DNA of 64,000 nucleotides from Pythium myriotylum (lineage: Eukaryota; Oomycota; Peronosporomycetes; Pythiales; Pythiaceae): positions 868,001 to 932,000 of the forward strand of contig JALJCQ010000031.1 in the NCBI GenBank assembly GCA_023091665.1. The letters run 5' to 3'. Of this stretch, positions 40,440-51,028 are shown in pieces. Within the stretch, counting starts at the first letter, position 1; every line of letters begins with the position of its first letter. The notes under the pieces are model-generated. The model had not been told where the DNA came from and searched no databases. It worked only from the letters and a program-made list of their open reading frames with translations. The position numbers and the translations under genes were made by a program.

Positions 40440-41020
40440 CTCCCGACAGGGGCCGCGAACAGACAGCACAGTTTGGTTTTCAATCAGAAAAAATGCGAGT
40501 TGCTGTGGGCTGCCTTGGAGCGGCCGCCTGCCAGTCGCCTGGCAAAACGACAACTGACCACGGCTGGAGGCAAGACGCATGGGAGACGCCGACCGGAAGA
40601 GCATACTGGGGCACAGTCAAATCTGTACCCGACTCGGCTGCATCTTTTCAACCCAGGTTGATTGGGACCAATACTGAACTCAAGTCAAATTTCCACCTAG
40701 GTTCAAATCTCAACCCGCGTCCAAACCGTTGTTCTTCTCTTGGGTTGAACCTGCTGACCCATGCAACCAAATCAACCTAGGTTGACTTGATGCAACCCAG
40801 CTTGGGTGCAGATTTGAAGCAACCCGGGTTGGGTGCAGATTTGACTGTGCCCGAGTATGCTCTTCCGATCGGCGTCTCCCATGCGTCTTGCCTCCAGCCT
40901 TGGTCAGTTGTCGTTTTGCCAGGCGACTGGCAGGCGGCCGCTCCAAGGCAGCCCACAGCAACTCGCATTTTTCTTTTTGGAAACCAAACTGTGCTGTCTG
41001 TTCGCGGCCCCTGTCGGGAG
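40440..41020. mobile_element. Foldback (inverted-repeat) element with about 190-base arms
   Basis: The left arm (about 40440-40632) and right arm (about 40833-41020) are near-identical in opposite orientation. The outer ends read CTCCCGACAGGGGCCGCGAA on the left and its complement on the right. The arms differ by only a few bases, chiefly around 40485-40495. The roughly 200-base loop holds three copies of the palindrome CAACC(C/T)(A/G)GGTTG, at 40649-40660, 40773-40784 and 40820-40831. No transposase is encoded, so this is a non-autonomous foldback or MITE-like element, or the product of an inverted duplication. I could not identify a flanking target-site duplication with confidence. Confidence 0.75.
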
Positions 41021-41305
41021 TCTGATGTTTCATGGATCATCGCGTACTGAAGTGTAGATTTGTGATATGTATGATGTTTGAAACGCTGGCACTTCGTGTC
41101 CGGATCTCTTAGTGTCGTTGAATTCGGTGTCGTTCAGTTGCTTGTGCAGTGGTGTTCCTTTTGAACTTGTCTCTCTTGATGAAGATGATCACTGCAGCGA
41201 TACCACAACACGAGGACCCGAAACAAAAGTAAACAAACTGTCCTTTTGGTGTGAGTAACTATTACTACATTTACTAGAGCAACCCCGTCCGTTGTTTTGG
41301 GCTCT

Positions 41306-41900
41306 TCAAAGTTTACGGAGGTAGTGGATGATGTAGACCATGAGGAGCACGATCTTGATGAGCTCGGCGAGGACGTAAACGCCGTGGAAGTACGGAGACG
41401 GAGGCGCATTGTTCCGAACCGTGTTTTGCATCGCCACACGTAACGTTCGCTGCTGTGCTGTCAGCGACTCCTCTGGAATGAGACTGAGCTGGTCGCAGAT
41501 CGCGTGATCAGCTCGTCGCAGAAGTTTTGGCGTGACCACGACGACTTCGAGCACGAGCAGCAAGTTCCAGGCGCCTTTCGTGCCTCGCCACTTCGCGCTT
41601 GACATCGGACGCACTGTCTTCTCGGCTCTCCAGGCTGTGGAACTGGCTTTTGCAGTCAGTCTGCTGGTGCTTCATGCTGTCACGTCGCTCGATGACAGCG
41701 TAGACAGTGGTTTCGGGCTTCTCATTGTGCTCGATCCACGCCTCCATGAACGAAATCGCGAGCACAAAGCCGAGCCAGAGCGAGGCGAGAAAGGCGGCCA
41801 CGCCGGCCGGTGCGAGCGAGCCGCCGCGCGCCACGAATGCGAACACGACTCCCAAGATGCAGTAGACGGCGAAGAGCGAGACGCGCTGCTTGACGATCAT
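41306..41900 (-). pseudogene. Broken paralogue of the four-helix membrane protein, middle segment inverted
   Basis: On the minus strand, 41900 to about 41735 reads MIVKQRVSLFAVYCILGVVF through FLASLWLGFVLAISFMEAWI, and about 41560 to 41306 reads VVVVTPKLLRRADHAICDQL to IKIVLLMVYIIHYLRKL. Both match consecutive parts of the intact gene at 36504. The part that should lie between them, KFQAPFVPRHFALDIGRTVF to HAVTSLDDSVDSG, is found only on the plus strand (about 41560-41735). So about 170-180 bases are inverted in place. An 8-base inverted repeat (TCGAGCAC at 41547-41554, GTGCTCGA at 41727-41734) marks the two junctions. The flanking parts keep open frames, suggesting the event is recent. As it stands no full-length protein can be made. 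Confidence 0.87.
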
Positions 41901-42059
41901 GGCTTCTCTCTGTGGGCTGGGTATTTGGAGACTGAGCCGTGTTGTTGGAGACGCCTCTATACGACTGTCACATAAATCTGCACCCCCTCCACCTGAGTTT
42001 GATTTTGAGCCAAGATTCAAGGGTCGCTGATATAAGTGAAAAAACACCTGAGATGAACG

Positions 42060-45000
42060 CTACGTGAAGCTAGCCGCCTGCTCTGCCTTTCCGACTGCGT
42101 CGTCCAGCGCGCGCAGTTTTCGAGCGATGAGTCGAGCGATCTTCGATGAGAGAGAATTGACATCAGTCGAAGGAAAGTTAATAGAAAAATTGAAATGGCA
42201 AAACTCACCTCTGTCGCTTGCTTTGGAGTGGTCGGCGGAGCGAACGACTGAAACCAAATGCTGAGCGTCAGCTGCTTCTTGGAGTTCTCGAGGTGCTCTT
42301 CGATGACGAAGCATAGTGACACGAAAGGATCCTCGAGTTTTCGCCACTGCACTCGCTGAGTATCAGTCGTTGGTGTCGGAGGATCCACAATCACACGCTG
42401 CGCCGATGTCGTTTTCCACATGACCGTGCCGATGCGGTCATACTTTCCGCGACCTTTCTTCAGGTCATGGATGCGTCGCATGACGCAGTGAAAGAAAGGG
42501 TTCTTCTGGCTCGTACTCTTCCCGTCTCGGTGTCCCGACAAGCTAAAGTTCATGAACGGAACACGTCGACTCCAATGACAAGTCTCCTCTTGACGAGACA
42601 ACTTCTCCAGCACCTTGACTTCGTCCGAGTTATCCATCCACATAGACGATCTAGCCGGGTCACGCAGAAGCTTGATGACTTCTTCGATATGGGTCGATTT
42701 CATCGCGAGTCGTCCTCGCCATTGACCGACTTGGGAATCAGACTGGTAGGTTTTGCCACTTGCTACAGGAGATACACAGTCTTTAGATCGCCACATCTTG
42801 ATATCGTCTTCTTCCAGAACAAGATCCCATTCGATTTTTTCAGCTTTGGCGGGCATAACCACTGCTCGCGTGCCGATAGCATCAATCTTCGAGTTGGGAC
42901 CATCATCCTCTTTGAGTGAGCCTGTCATTGCAAATCTCGCAGCTTGCTCGAGCTCTCTTCGGGTAAAACTCGGAATGGTAACGTTCGCATGAGTTGCAAG
43001 GACGTTGTTGACGAAGTCGTTGAGAGCCGCTTCATCTTTTGACAGCTTTCCGTCTTCGGAACACTTTACAAAAGCATCAATTGAATGGTGGGTTTCCACG
43101 ATGTCGAGCAACTCGGGATCGAGGCCCTTCCCAATGAGTTCGCCGTACACTCCAAACGATGCTCGGTCTCGCGCGAAAATCACCCGAGCAAGGCGTCCAG
43201 GATACATACGGAAAGTTTTGTCCAACAGTTGCATCATCACTTCACACTCAATGCCGAACCAATTGAAGTATTGCCAGCCCGTACAATCAACCAGCATGAC
43301 GAGTTGGCTGTGGGCGACCCCTTCTTGCATGTCTTGATAGCTCCAGATGAACTCCCACAGATACATGAAGAAGCGACCAACGTTGAAGCCTGACACGTTG
43401 TGGGCAGCCAGAGCTTTCCTGTCCACCTTATTGAGCGAGATCAACAGTACTCGCCGGCCTTTTTCGTCTCGCCGCAAGAACTGGGTCGGGAAGTAGTTTT
43501 TGATTGCAAAGAAAGAGAGTTGAGGGCGACTCAATATTGAATCGAGCGCGTTTTCCAGTCGATACTTTCTGATAGCTTGTGGTGAAGCAACTCCAGATGG
43601 ACGCTTGGTTTGCCCCTGATCGAAACCGTACAATGGAGTCTTCGTCGGGACTACGATCACTCCGTCGTCAGACTCATCGTCTTCCTCCGTATAGTTAAAA
43701 GACTCGATCCGCGTTCTGCCATCCTCCCCACTGGACGTGGAAAACCGATCTGTTCCCTGATCTCCACGCGGTCGAACCTCCAGCGCAAGTAGTGTCAAGA
43801 ACCAGTGAAGCTCACCTTCGATGGACTGATCATGGACCATCCAAAGGTAGATATGCCACACGACTGGAGAAAAGACTGCAATAATGAGAGCAATCAGACT
43901 TGACGTCACCACGCAAAGTGAACGAGCGAAGTTGTCGACGGTGTGACGGTGTGCATACGCGATAGCAGGCAACAAGACCACGCAGGAGAGTACACCAAAC
44001 AAAATTCGTTTTTCTCGCTCGATTGAACGTCTTCGTGTCAGTCGCTGATCCAATTGAAGATCTGACTGGAATTTCAGCCTCACGAGGAACGGCGATTTCT
44101 CATCAATCACCAACTCACTCTTGCGCAAAGGCATCTGCAGGTTGTCGGGTAGGTCATCCGTGTCTTCGTCCAGACTTTGAATTCTTGCGACCTCGATCGA
44201 AGTTGAGACGGAGGTCCAACTCGGATGAACAAGAGCCTTCGTGAGGTCCTCCAGGGTAATTCGAAATGCGTTGCCATCAGCGAGCTGCACCATCACAAAC
44301 CCGTTGACTGTAATGCTACCCAAGCTGAGTTTCTCGCTCCATTGAGGAGACCTGCTAATGGTCTTGAGCCCTTCACCGAGCAGCTTGTTCTTACCACGTC
44401 GAAGCACAACTTTTGTGACAGCAGGGCACCGTGATGACTCAAAGCGATGGTCCGAGCGCCAGACTGTCTGATGCTCGCTTTCAGCATGCACCCACTGCGG
44501 GTTTTCGATGGCTCGAGACAGAACCGACGCCCAGTCCGAGCACGTTAGCGCGTCCACGGCATGTAGCGAGAAGACTTTGCCGTTGTTGAGTTCGATCTCG
44601 AGCTCATGGGGCCTTGAAAACCGCTCGTAACGTACCCCACGGCAGTCTTTGAGGTAGATCGAGCCGCGCGACTTCTGAGTTCGGATCGTCGCGAGTGTCT
44701 CATGAACGTCAAATCGGTGGAGCGCCACCTGCGTCAGCACGAAGAACCGTTTCTTCCACAGCTTCATGTGGTCCGACCGCCGATGGAGGATACCCGAGTG
44801 GAGAATGCCGACATACTCACCTGTGGCCGTGCGGTCGGCGATGTGCGGAGCGCCCTTTTTAGTTGGCTGCGTCGGTGGGTTCTCAATAAACGAGAGCGAC
44901 TCTCTCTGCTGCTCGGCCGACGGCGACGTGAGCACGATCTCGCACGTGAGGTACGGGGTGTCCTGGTCCTGGTCTCCAATCGATTTGCGGCGCGCGCGCT

Positions 45001-45757
45001 TGGACTCGTCGGCCTTGTGCTTCATGATCGCCGTGCCGGGAAACTATCCATGCAACTCGCATACCATGAGTCTCAACACCTCCTTTGACGCACCACGCGC
45101 ACCACATACCTGTTTCTTCGCAGCGCGCACGAGCCCGGGGATGCGCAGGCGCTCGCCGCCGCAGACCTCAATGAGCGAGGACCGTCGCGCGGGGCGTCGT
45201 CGCGGCGCCGGTTCGCTCGCGTTCGAGGATCCTTCGCTGGTCTCGGAGAGCGGCAGCGAGCCGCTTTTCTTGAGTTCTCGCTGCAAGAACTTGGCGCTGA
45301 TGGCGCCGACGCGCGACTTGTGGCGCTCGAGCACGAACACGAGCGCGCCGCTGTGGCCGTCGGCCGCGAGGTGGCCGGCGAACGGCGCGCGCGCGACGAT
45401 GCCCAGCAGCCGTCCGTGCTGGTCCATGAGCTCGATCGGCTCGTTGTAGTAGACGGGCTGCCCGGGCTCCTTGACGAATCCTTCGGCCGGGAGGACCGTG
45501 AAGACGCCGCGCGTGGCGCCGTCGGGCTCTCTGTCGCCGGGCGGCGGCACGACGACGACCGAGGGCGAGCGCAGCATGAGCGGCGGCACGAGCTGCGGCT
45601 CGGCGACGCTGAGGAAGCACGCGCGGTCGGCGGCGCCGAAGGCCGAGAAGGAGGCGCCGTCCGCGTCGTAGTCGTCCGAGGCCACGACGCGCAGCAGCAG
45701 CTGCGACGTGTAGTAGCGCACGACGCTCGACTCCTGCTCCACCGGGTCGCCTGCCAT
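42060..45757 (-). CDS. Large lipid-transfer protein: beta-trefoil-like, PH, membrane hairpin, CRAL-TRIO and START domains
   Basis: Three exons: 45757-45110, 45043-42209 and 42140-42060, joining in phase to 1187 residues. The first join links MAGDPVEQES... to a second long frame, which a simple start at 45025 would miss. Exon 1 (residues 1-216) has a MIR/beta-trefoil look (EPGQPVYYNEPIELMDQHGR). A PH domain follows (about 285-395: GEYVGILHSGILHRR, KLWKKRFFVL, DWASVLSRA). Two hydrophobic segments (ILFGVLSCVVLLPAIAYAH and LCVVTSSLIALIIAVF, about 560-615) form a membrane hairpin. A CRAL-TRIO/Sec14-like domain is at about 740-880 (VMLVDCTGWQYFNW, MYPGRLARVIFARD), and a START domain at about 950-1170 (WDLVLEEDDIKMW, RDPARSSMW, HWSRRVPFMNF). 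It probably tethers to a membrane and moves lipid between bilayers (inference). Confidence 0.88.
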
Positions 45758-46196
45758 GGTGGTCGTGGGGTGGTCGAGGGCTCCGGGAAGGGAAATGGAG
45801 GAGCGAGGTTTGTTGGCGTTGCTTTCGACGGGCGTTGCGTTGGCGTGCGATTGGCGCCAACGTTGGCGTCGTTTACGTGGTGTCGCCGGCGCCAGCGAAA
45901 ACCATCATCAGAGGCGGCCGTCATACGGGCCCCTTCAACGTCTGTCTCTTGGCCAAAAAGCATAATCGTTGTATTGTAGCCAATAAGAGGGAGGATTCTA
46001 CAAATGGGAGCATTGGATTGGAGGAAAAAGTGCATCGAGGACGATCGCTGACCGTTTCGAGGGGCTCTTACAGCGACATTCACGCAACCTCGAAGTCCGC
46101 ACATGTCACAACAAGCCAAAAAGAAAGATCGGCACACGTCGCAGATCAAGACCTTTCCCAAAGCGACTTTATTTGCGCCAAGCGACTGAGTGGCCT
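45758..46196. other. Intergenic between START-domain gene and Cys/His-module gene
   Basis: About 440 bases: 5' flank of the START-domain gene and 3' flank of the next. No gene recognised. Confidence 0.5.
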
Positions 46197-48293
46197 CTAC
46201 GACGCGGCCTGCGCGCTCGCTGCCAGCGGCTGCGAGTGGTGCTGGAGCAATTGCTGCTGCTGCGCGAGCTGTAATTTTTTTTGCGCCACCACGAGCTTGA
46301 CCAGCTTCTCGCGCGCATTCAGCAGCGTCTGCAGCGTGTACTTGGCCATGCGCTTCTTGAGCTGCTCGCTCATTGTCGGGCTCGACGGCAGCGAGCGAGG
46401 CGTGACCATGCCCGGTTTCTGCAACTCCCAGGTTGACGGGCGCGGATCAAAGACGACGACTACCGAGAATGCGTTGGTCGAGATCTCGTGGTGCATCAGC
46501 AGCCGCATGTACTTGAGGATCCGCTCGGGGACGACTGACCGGCCTTCGGCGTACGAGATGACGTAGACGCCCGAGCCATCGACATCCTGAAGAGCTGGCG
46601 GTGGCACAGAGATATCGAGCGACTGGCGAGATCGCGATAGAAGCGATGAAGACGAAGGAGCTGCGGGTGCGGCGTACGGCGTCGTAATCGGAGTCTGCGA
46701 GCCACCACCCCAAACACCAATGCGTTGCAGTGTGCGTCTTAAGATCGTGTCGACGTCGCCCACCTTGTCAATGCTGTCCATGACTAGCGTTGTCGCAGAC
46801 GCCGGTAGCACAAGGGGAATCGTCTCGAGCACGCGATCGCGAACTTTCGAGGCTGTCTCCACCGAGTACGATAGCACTGAAGTCGGTTGTCGCGTCGCTC
46901 GTGCAGGACAATCGCCCGATCGATGGAGACCTGTCGCACGGCAGATCCGGCAGATATGCTCTTCGGATTTGTGGGCGACATCCTTGCCACAAAAGGAGCA
47001 AAATGCCCGAATACCACCACCTAGTCGAGGCGTCATCCGTCCTCTTGATGGAGGACGGGGAACCTCAGGCGTAGCACCTGTTGAAGCTGGAGGGGTTGGC
47101 GTGTGCATGGGACAGTTCTTGCTTCGGTGTTCGCCGAGCTTTAAGCAAATTCGGCAACGATGCTCTTCCGTGCTGTGGTTCCTCAGGGAGCCGCACAAGT
47201 CGCAAAACTTGCGATCGACGGCGTTCTCAGCCGGTGAACCTCGCCACCGGTAGCCTTCCCCCGAGCTCTTCTTGGTGCAGTGGCGGCTGCGGTGCTCGCC
47301 CTTGATGCCACATATCCGACACCGATGGTTCTCCGTGCTGTGGAAGCCCCATGTCGAGCAAAACGTACAGAAGCTCTTGTCTGACGCATCCGGCGTTAAT
47401 CGAGACGCCGTGCTTGGGACATCGTCATCGATATGCGCACTTGCTGACTGCGAAGGCGTGGCAGCGCCAGATCTTCGCCGACTTCGAGGCGTGGACGCAC
47501 CTGTTCGAGGCGTTGGCGGTCGAGATGCTTTGGACTGGGTACAGTACTGGCTTCGATGGGCACCAAGGGCCCCGCAGATCCGACACTTGTGCTGCGCTGT
47601 GTTGTGGGTTCGGTAGTCCACGCAGAACCCGCAGAACTCTGTCCTCCGCCACGAGGCGCCACGCTGGGCACCCGGCGCTCTTCGCCTTACATTCGTCAGA
47701 ATGCGCTTGGCCATCCCGCCAGTAGTCGAGTCGAGCACGTCCACGAGCTCGAGCACGCGGTAGGTGCTGTCTGGCGGGTTGCTCACGACCAAGGCGACGC
47801 TCGTGACCTCGGTTTCGTCGCTCGGCAGATCAGCTGCCGTGAGCGGACCGGACTCGCTCTGTCTCCGCTTATCTTCCTGGTCCACTGTCGCGAGGATCTC
47901 GTCGGTAATCGCTTCGTTCGCGGCCGACGCGATCTGCTCTTCCGTCGCCTTGGAGAGCACGAGCTCGTTGACATTGTCCACGCCCAGTAGCCGCTGCACA
48001 AGCGCACGCTTGGCGTCGCCCGTGTGGTTCTTGAGCGAGAGCAGCTGGAAGAGGTGTTGCACGCGTCCGTCGCCGCTGTGCGTGGCCGCGTTATCGTCCG
48101 AGAAGTCGTTCTCGTCGTCCGTGCCGTTCGCGAACGGCGTGGCGTCCTCGGAGCTCTCGGCTCGACGCGAGCGCCGTCGTGAGCTGCGGCGACTGGAGCG
48201 TCGCTTCGGCGGCTCCTCGTCCTTCATGGTGCCGTCGCGCAGCTCGTCGATCGCGCCGTGGGCTTCGCCCGTGAATGTGTCAAAGCTGATCAT
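46197..48293 (-). CDS. Protein with four tandem FC..C-H-H-CRIC-HRS-C modules
   Basis: 698 residues from ATG at 48293 (MISFDTFTGEAHGAIDEL); the frame is open, but without ATG, up to 48599, and part of that (ASIAGFRVDWRSVEREI) looks coding. The 5' end is therefore uncertain and an upstream exon is likely. Four copies of a roughly 32-residue module lie at residues about 235-460: FCGFC...H...HKCRICGALGAHRSQYC, FCTFC...CRICGIKGEHRSRHC, FCDLC...CRICLKLGEHRSKNC and FCSFC...CRICRATGLHRSGDC. The pattern is FCxxCx(5)Hx(4)HxCRICx(5)HRSxxC. All four keep the same four Cys plus two His and the closing His and Cys, so two linked metal sites are likely. The linkers between copies are Pro/Ser/Arg-rich. The N-terminus has SR-type repeats (RRSSRRSSRRRSRR); the C-terminus a Gln-rich helix. 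Nucleic-acid binding is plausible but not shown. Confidence 0.8.
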   Translation of the reverse strand: MISFDTFTGEAHGAIDELRDGTMKDEEPPKRRSSRRSSRRRSRRAESSEDATPFANGTDDENDFSDDNAATHSGDGRVQHLFQLLSLKNHTGDAKRALVQRLLGVDNVNELVLSKATEEQIASAANEAITDEILATVDQEDKRRQSESGPLTAADLPSDETEVTSVALVVSNPPDSTYRVLELVDVLDSTTGGMAKRILTNVRRRAPGAQRGASWRRTEFCGFCVDYRTHNTAQHKCRICGALGAHRSQYCTQSKASRPPTPRTGASTPRSRRRSGAATPSQSASAHIDDDVPSTASRLTPDASDKSFCTFCSTWGFHSTENHRCRICGIKGEHRSRHCTKKSSGEGYRWRGSPAENAVDRKFCDLCGSLRNHSTEEHRCRICLKLGEHRSKNCPMHTPTPPASTGATPEVPRPPSRGRMTPRLGGGIRAFCSFCGKDVAHKSEEHICRICRATGLHRSGDCPARATRQPTSVLSYSVETASKVRDRVLETIPLVLPASATTLVMDSIDKVGDVDTILRRTLQRIGVWGGGSQTPITTPYAAPAAPSSSSLLSRSRQSLDISVPPPALQDVDGSGVYVISYAEGRSVVPERILKYMRLLMHHEISTNAFSVVVVFDPRPSTWELQKPGMVTPRSLPSSPTMSEQLKKRMAKYTLQTLLNAREKLVKLVVAQKKLQLAQQQQLLQHHSQPLAASAQAAS

Positions 48294-49549
48294 CTGGAAA
48301 TCTCCCAATATCTCGCGTTCTACCGATCGCCAGTCGACGCGAAAGCCCGCGATCGACGCGTCGCGATCCGGAGAATGCGACGATGCAGAGAGAAACACGC
48401 CGCGCGCGCTGCGTCGTGCGCTGGCGCGCGAGGAAGAGAGTCGCGAAGGGCGGACCTGTGACGAAGGGCGGCTCTCCTCGAGCCCAGTTGGTATGGAGCG
48501 ATGATGGGGCGGACGCTTGCTGACTTTGTGACGGCCATAACTGGTGGGGCAGAACGTTGTTATTGGCCAATACACGTCATCAAAAGGTATTTCCGCCAAT
48601 CAGAGCGTCCCAAAATGTCCTCCGTGGCATGTTTTCGCCTGTCAATTATGGGCAGAATTGACGAGGAAGTCGAGAAAACCAAACGCCAGTCGCTTGGGGG
48701 CTGCGCGATGAGTATGCGTCCCACTTTCGGTCAGCAACGCGCCGTGTTCTCCTCTCGCACACGCAACTGCAACGCCCCAGAGCGTGAGTTCTTCAAAATG
48801 AAATCGAAACAAATATGTAGTACGAACTTGTTTAAAAAATATTTAGCCACCCCGAGACCGGGGATTCTTCCGTCATGAGGTTGAAGTGAGCTTCTCAGGA
48901 GCGACGGCCGTTCCCCCTTCCGACAAGCAATTAAAATTTTTCTAGTTGATGATCCCCGTCGCTCTCGATCAGTTTTCTCGTCTTTGTGGCATTCTGACGG
49001 TTCATCGATGATGAGTCTCACCAAGAATACATTCGCAACGCTGGACGAGACGCCGCTATTACTTGGAGTTGAGCTGTCCGTCCCATGCGTGCGATTCCTG
49101 TTCATGCTCGATCACTTGCAGCTCGTGATGGACGATAGTTGGTCAGATACTCTTTCTCAAACGGTTGACAATTTAAAGCCATCCGCCAAGCAATATGGTC
49201 GCACACGCTTCAGATGGAGTGTGACATTTTGCGTGGTCTTGCACGACATCTGGCTTCCTCCCGTGCCAAGATCGAACGGCATGGGAGAAGACAGCCCTGC
49301 GTCTGTCTAGACCGCCGCTACGCGCCTAAGCGCATGGACATGAACAAGTGGCGTTGGTTACGATCTGCAATTGCATACGCGAAAGCGTGAATAGAGCGAA
49401 ACGACATTGCAAAGAACACACCTCTCTCGCGGGGTTCGTTCTATCGGCAAAAGGGTGGGGTATTCTCTTCGATAAAAAAACAATGGGCGAGCGCGGCCTC
49501 GCCACTCACTGACGGCCAAATCTACCTAACAGCGCGTGTTGGGAGAAAT
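48294..49549. other. Intergenic / unresolved 5' part of the Cys/His-module gene, 1.25 kb
   Basis: From 48294 to 48599 the minus-strand frame of the preceding gene stays open and probably includes its missing 5' end. From 48600 to 49549 only short unconvincing frames occur (48984-49310 plus; 49105-48731 minus). AT-rich patches lie at 48800-48850. No RNA gene recognised. Confidence 0.45.
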
Positions 49550-51028
49550 TTACGCACAGTCGTCGACGACACGAGCGAATCGGTGGATGTGGTTGATGAA
49601 GAAGTCGCCCGTGCGCTGGTTGTTGAGCTCATCGTCAACGAGCACAACATCATCGTTCAAGTAGAAGTGCACGTCCGACTTGAGCGACGTGCCGTTGAGC
49701 TTGTACGCGATGAGCTCACTGCGCACCGTATCGACATCGACGCCGCGGAAGCGCGCGAGCTTCTCGAGGTTGATCGATCGGTAGAGCTTGACAAATGAGC
49801 GCAAAGACGGCACGTGCTGCTGTCGCTCGACGATGGCAACAAAGTTCTTGAGCTGGAGCTGCGAGACCTCGGTGCTGCGGCTCGCAGACTTGTCGGTCGA
49901 GGCTGTGACGGTCGGCAGGATGAACTTTGGCGTCGCGAACGTGAACCAGTCATTGAGCACGTCGAGCTCGCCCTTCTGGAGCTTGCTCTGCTTGTCACTG
50001 TACTTTTCGCGGATGAGCGAGTGGATCTGCTCGTTCACGCGCTGGCTCGGGCAGAGGAAGAGCGCGATCGCAAGCAGCGCCAGCGCCTTCTCCGTGTGCT
50101 TGTTCAGCTGGTCGTAGTCAGCGAAGCGCGAGTAGTAGTTGCGCGAGCGGTGGACCTGGAGGATGATGGTCGAGAACGAGCGGATCGCGCCGGCGAAGTC
50201 CTCAAGCATGAGCTGGGCCACGCCCATGTGGTAGAAGACTGAGACGTGGCAGAGCGGCGATTTCTCAAAGATCTGGTCGGTGGTCTTCTTGGCGTCACGT
50301 GCTGAGCTGTGGCTCTTGTTGAAAAAGTCGATCGGCTCGAGCAGCTTGAGCGACGTGTAGTAGTCACCGTAGAGCACGTGAGCGCGCGAGAGACAGATGA
50401 GCGCGTAGTAGCCGAGCTCCTTGATGAACTCGTTGGGCGCAGGCGTAGCCGTGGCCTCGTCCTTGAGGATCGCACGGATGTTGGAGAGCTGCACGAGCGC
50501 GTGGAGGTAGTTGAGCACCTTGGTCGTGTCCCAGATGCCGGCGTTGGCCTGGTAGAGCGCGATCTCGGCCTCCGACTTGCTCGCGACCTTGGTGCGGTAC
50601 TGCTGGAAGGACTGGTACTGGTAGACAAACTCGTTCACGAGGTCAAACGTCCACTGCGACGGGAGCGCGTCGACCTCGAGCGTCTTGTCGAGGATCGCGT
50701 CAAAGATCTCGACATAGTTGTTCCAGGACGCGATCTTGAACTCGAACGAAGGCTGCAGCTTGGAGAACATGTGGCGGAAGTAGAGCTGCTTGTAGAGCAC
50801 GAGGAACGTCGCGTCCTCGTCCACGAGCGGCGCCACGGCCGCCGGCTCGGGCCACGAGCTCTGCTTGAAGTAGTTGTTGGTGAGGTTGTGGAACTCGCGG
50901 TCGTAGAGGCGCGCCATCTCGGTCGCATTGCCCGAGATGAGGTGCGTGTAGAGCAGCGTGAAGAAGCTCTTGACGCTCTCCGGGAGCAGAAAGTCCGACG
51001 GCTTGTCGTCGCGCAGCACGTCGCTCAT
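49550..51028 (-). CDS. EIF3L: Translation initiation factor eIF3 subunit L
   Basis: Single exon of 492 residues. The ATG at 51028 (MSDVLRDDKPSDFLLPESVK) is preferred over an ATG 23 codons upstream, which adds a Pro/Arg-rich stretch. Characteristic segments are ARLYDREFHNLTNNYFKQSS, WPEPAAVAPLVDEDATFL, LYKQLYFRHMFSKL, WTFDLVNEFVYQYQSFQQYR, HTEKALALLAIALFLCPSQR and the PCI-domain part QHVPSLRSFVKLYRSINLEK. It ends GDFFINHIHRFARVVDDCA, as in eIF3l. The subunit is part of the PCI/MPN octamer of eIF3 that binds the 40S ribosome. Length and motif order match the family, with no insertions. The gene looks intact and highly expressed by its GC-ending codon use. Confidence 0.95.
   Translation of the reverse strand: MSDVLRDDKPSDFLLPESVKSFFTLLYTHLISGNATEMARLYDREFHNLTNNYFKQSSWPEPAAVAPLVDEDATFLVLYKQLYFRHMFSKLQPSFEFKIASWNNYVEIFDAILDKTLEVDALPSQWTFDLVNEFVYQYQSFQQYRTKVASKSEAEIALYQANAGIWDTTKVLNYLHALVQLSNIRAILKDEATATPAPNEFIKELGYYALICLSRAHVLYGDYYTSLKLLEPIDFFNKSHSSARDAKKTTDQIFEKSPLCHVSVFYHMGVAQLMLEDFAGAIRSFSTIILQVHRSRNYYSRFADYDQLNKHTEKALALLAIALFLCPSQRVNEQIHSLIREKYSDKQSKLQKGELDVLNDWFTFATPKFILPTVTASTDKSASRSTEVSQLQLKNFVAIVERQQHVPSLRSFVKLYRSINLEKLARFRGVDVDTVRSELIAYKLNGTSLKSDVHFYLNDDVVLVDDELNNQRTGDFFINHIHRFARVVDDCA

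Noticed and set aside
40859..40871. Stretch GCTCTTCCGATC resembling the end of a sequencing adapter
   Set aside because: Only 12 bases, the opposite arm differs at this site, and it is embedded in a longer foldback; chance is sufficient.
45025..45025. Treating the START-domain gene as starting at MKHKADES (45025) and 45073-45757 as a separate gene
   Set aside because: A GTATGT...TAG intron (45044-45109) joins both frames in phase, and a separate upstream protein would end in intron-derived sequence.
48984..49310. Plus-strand frame of 108 codons before eIF3l
   Set aside because: No domain, low-complexity ends and no splice continuity.
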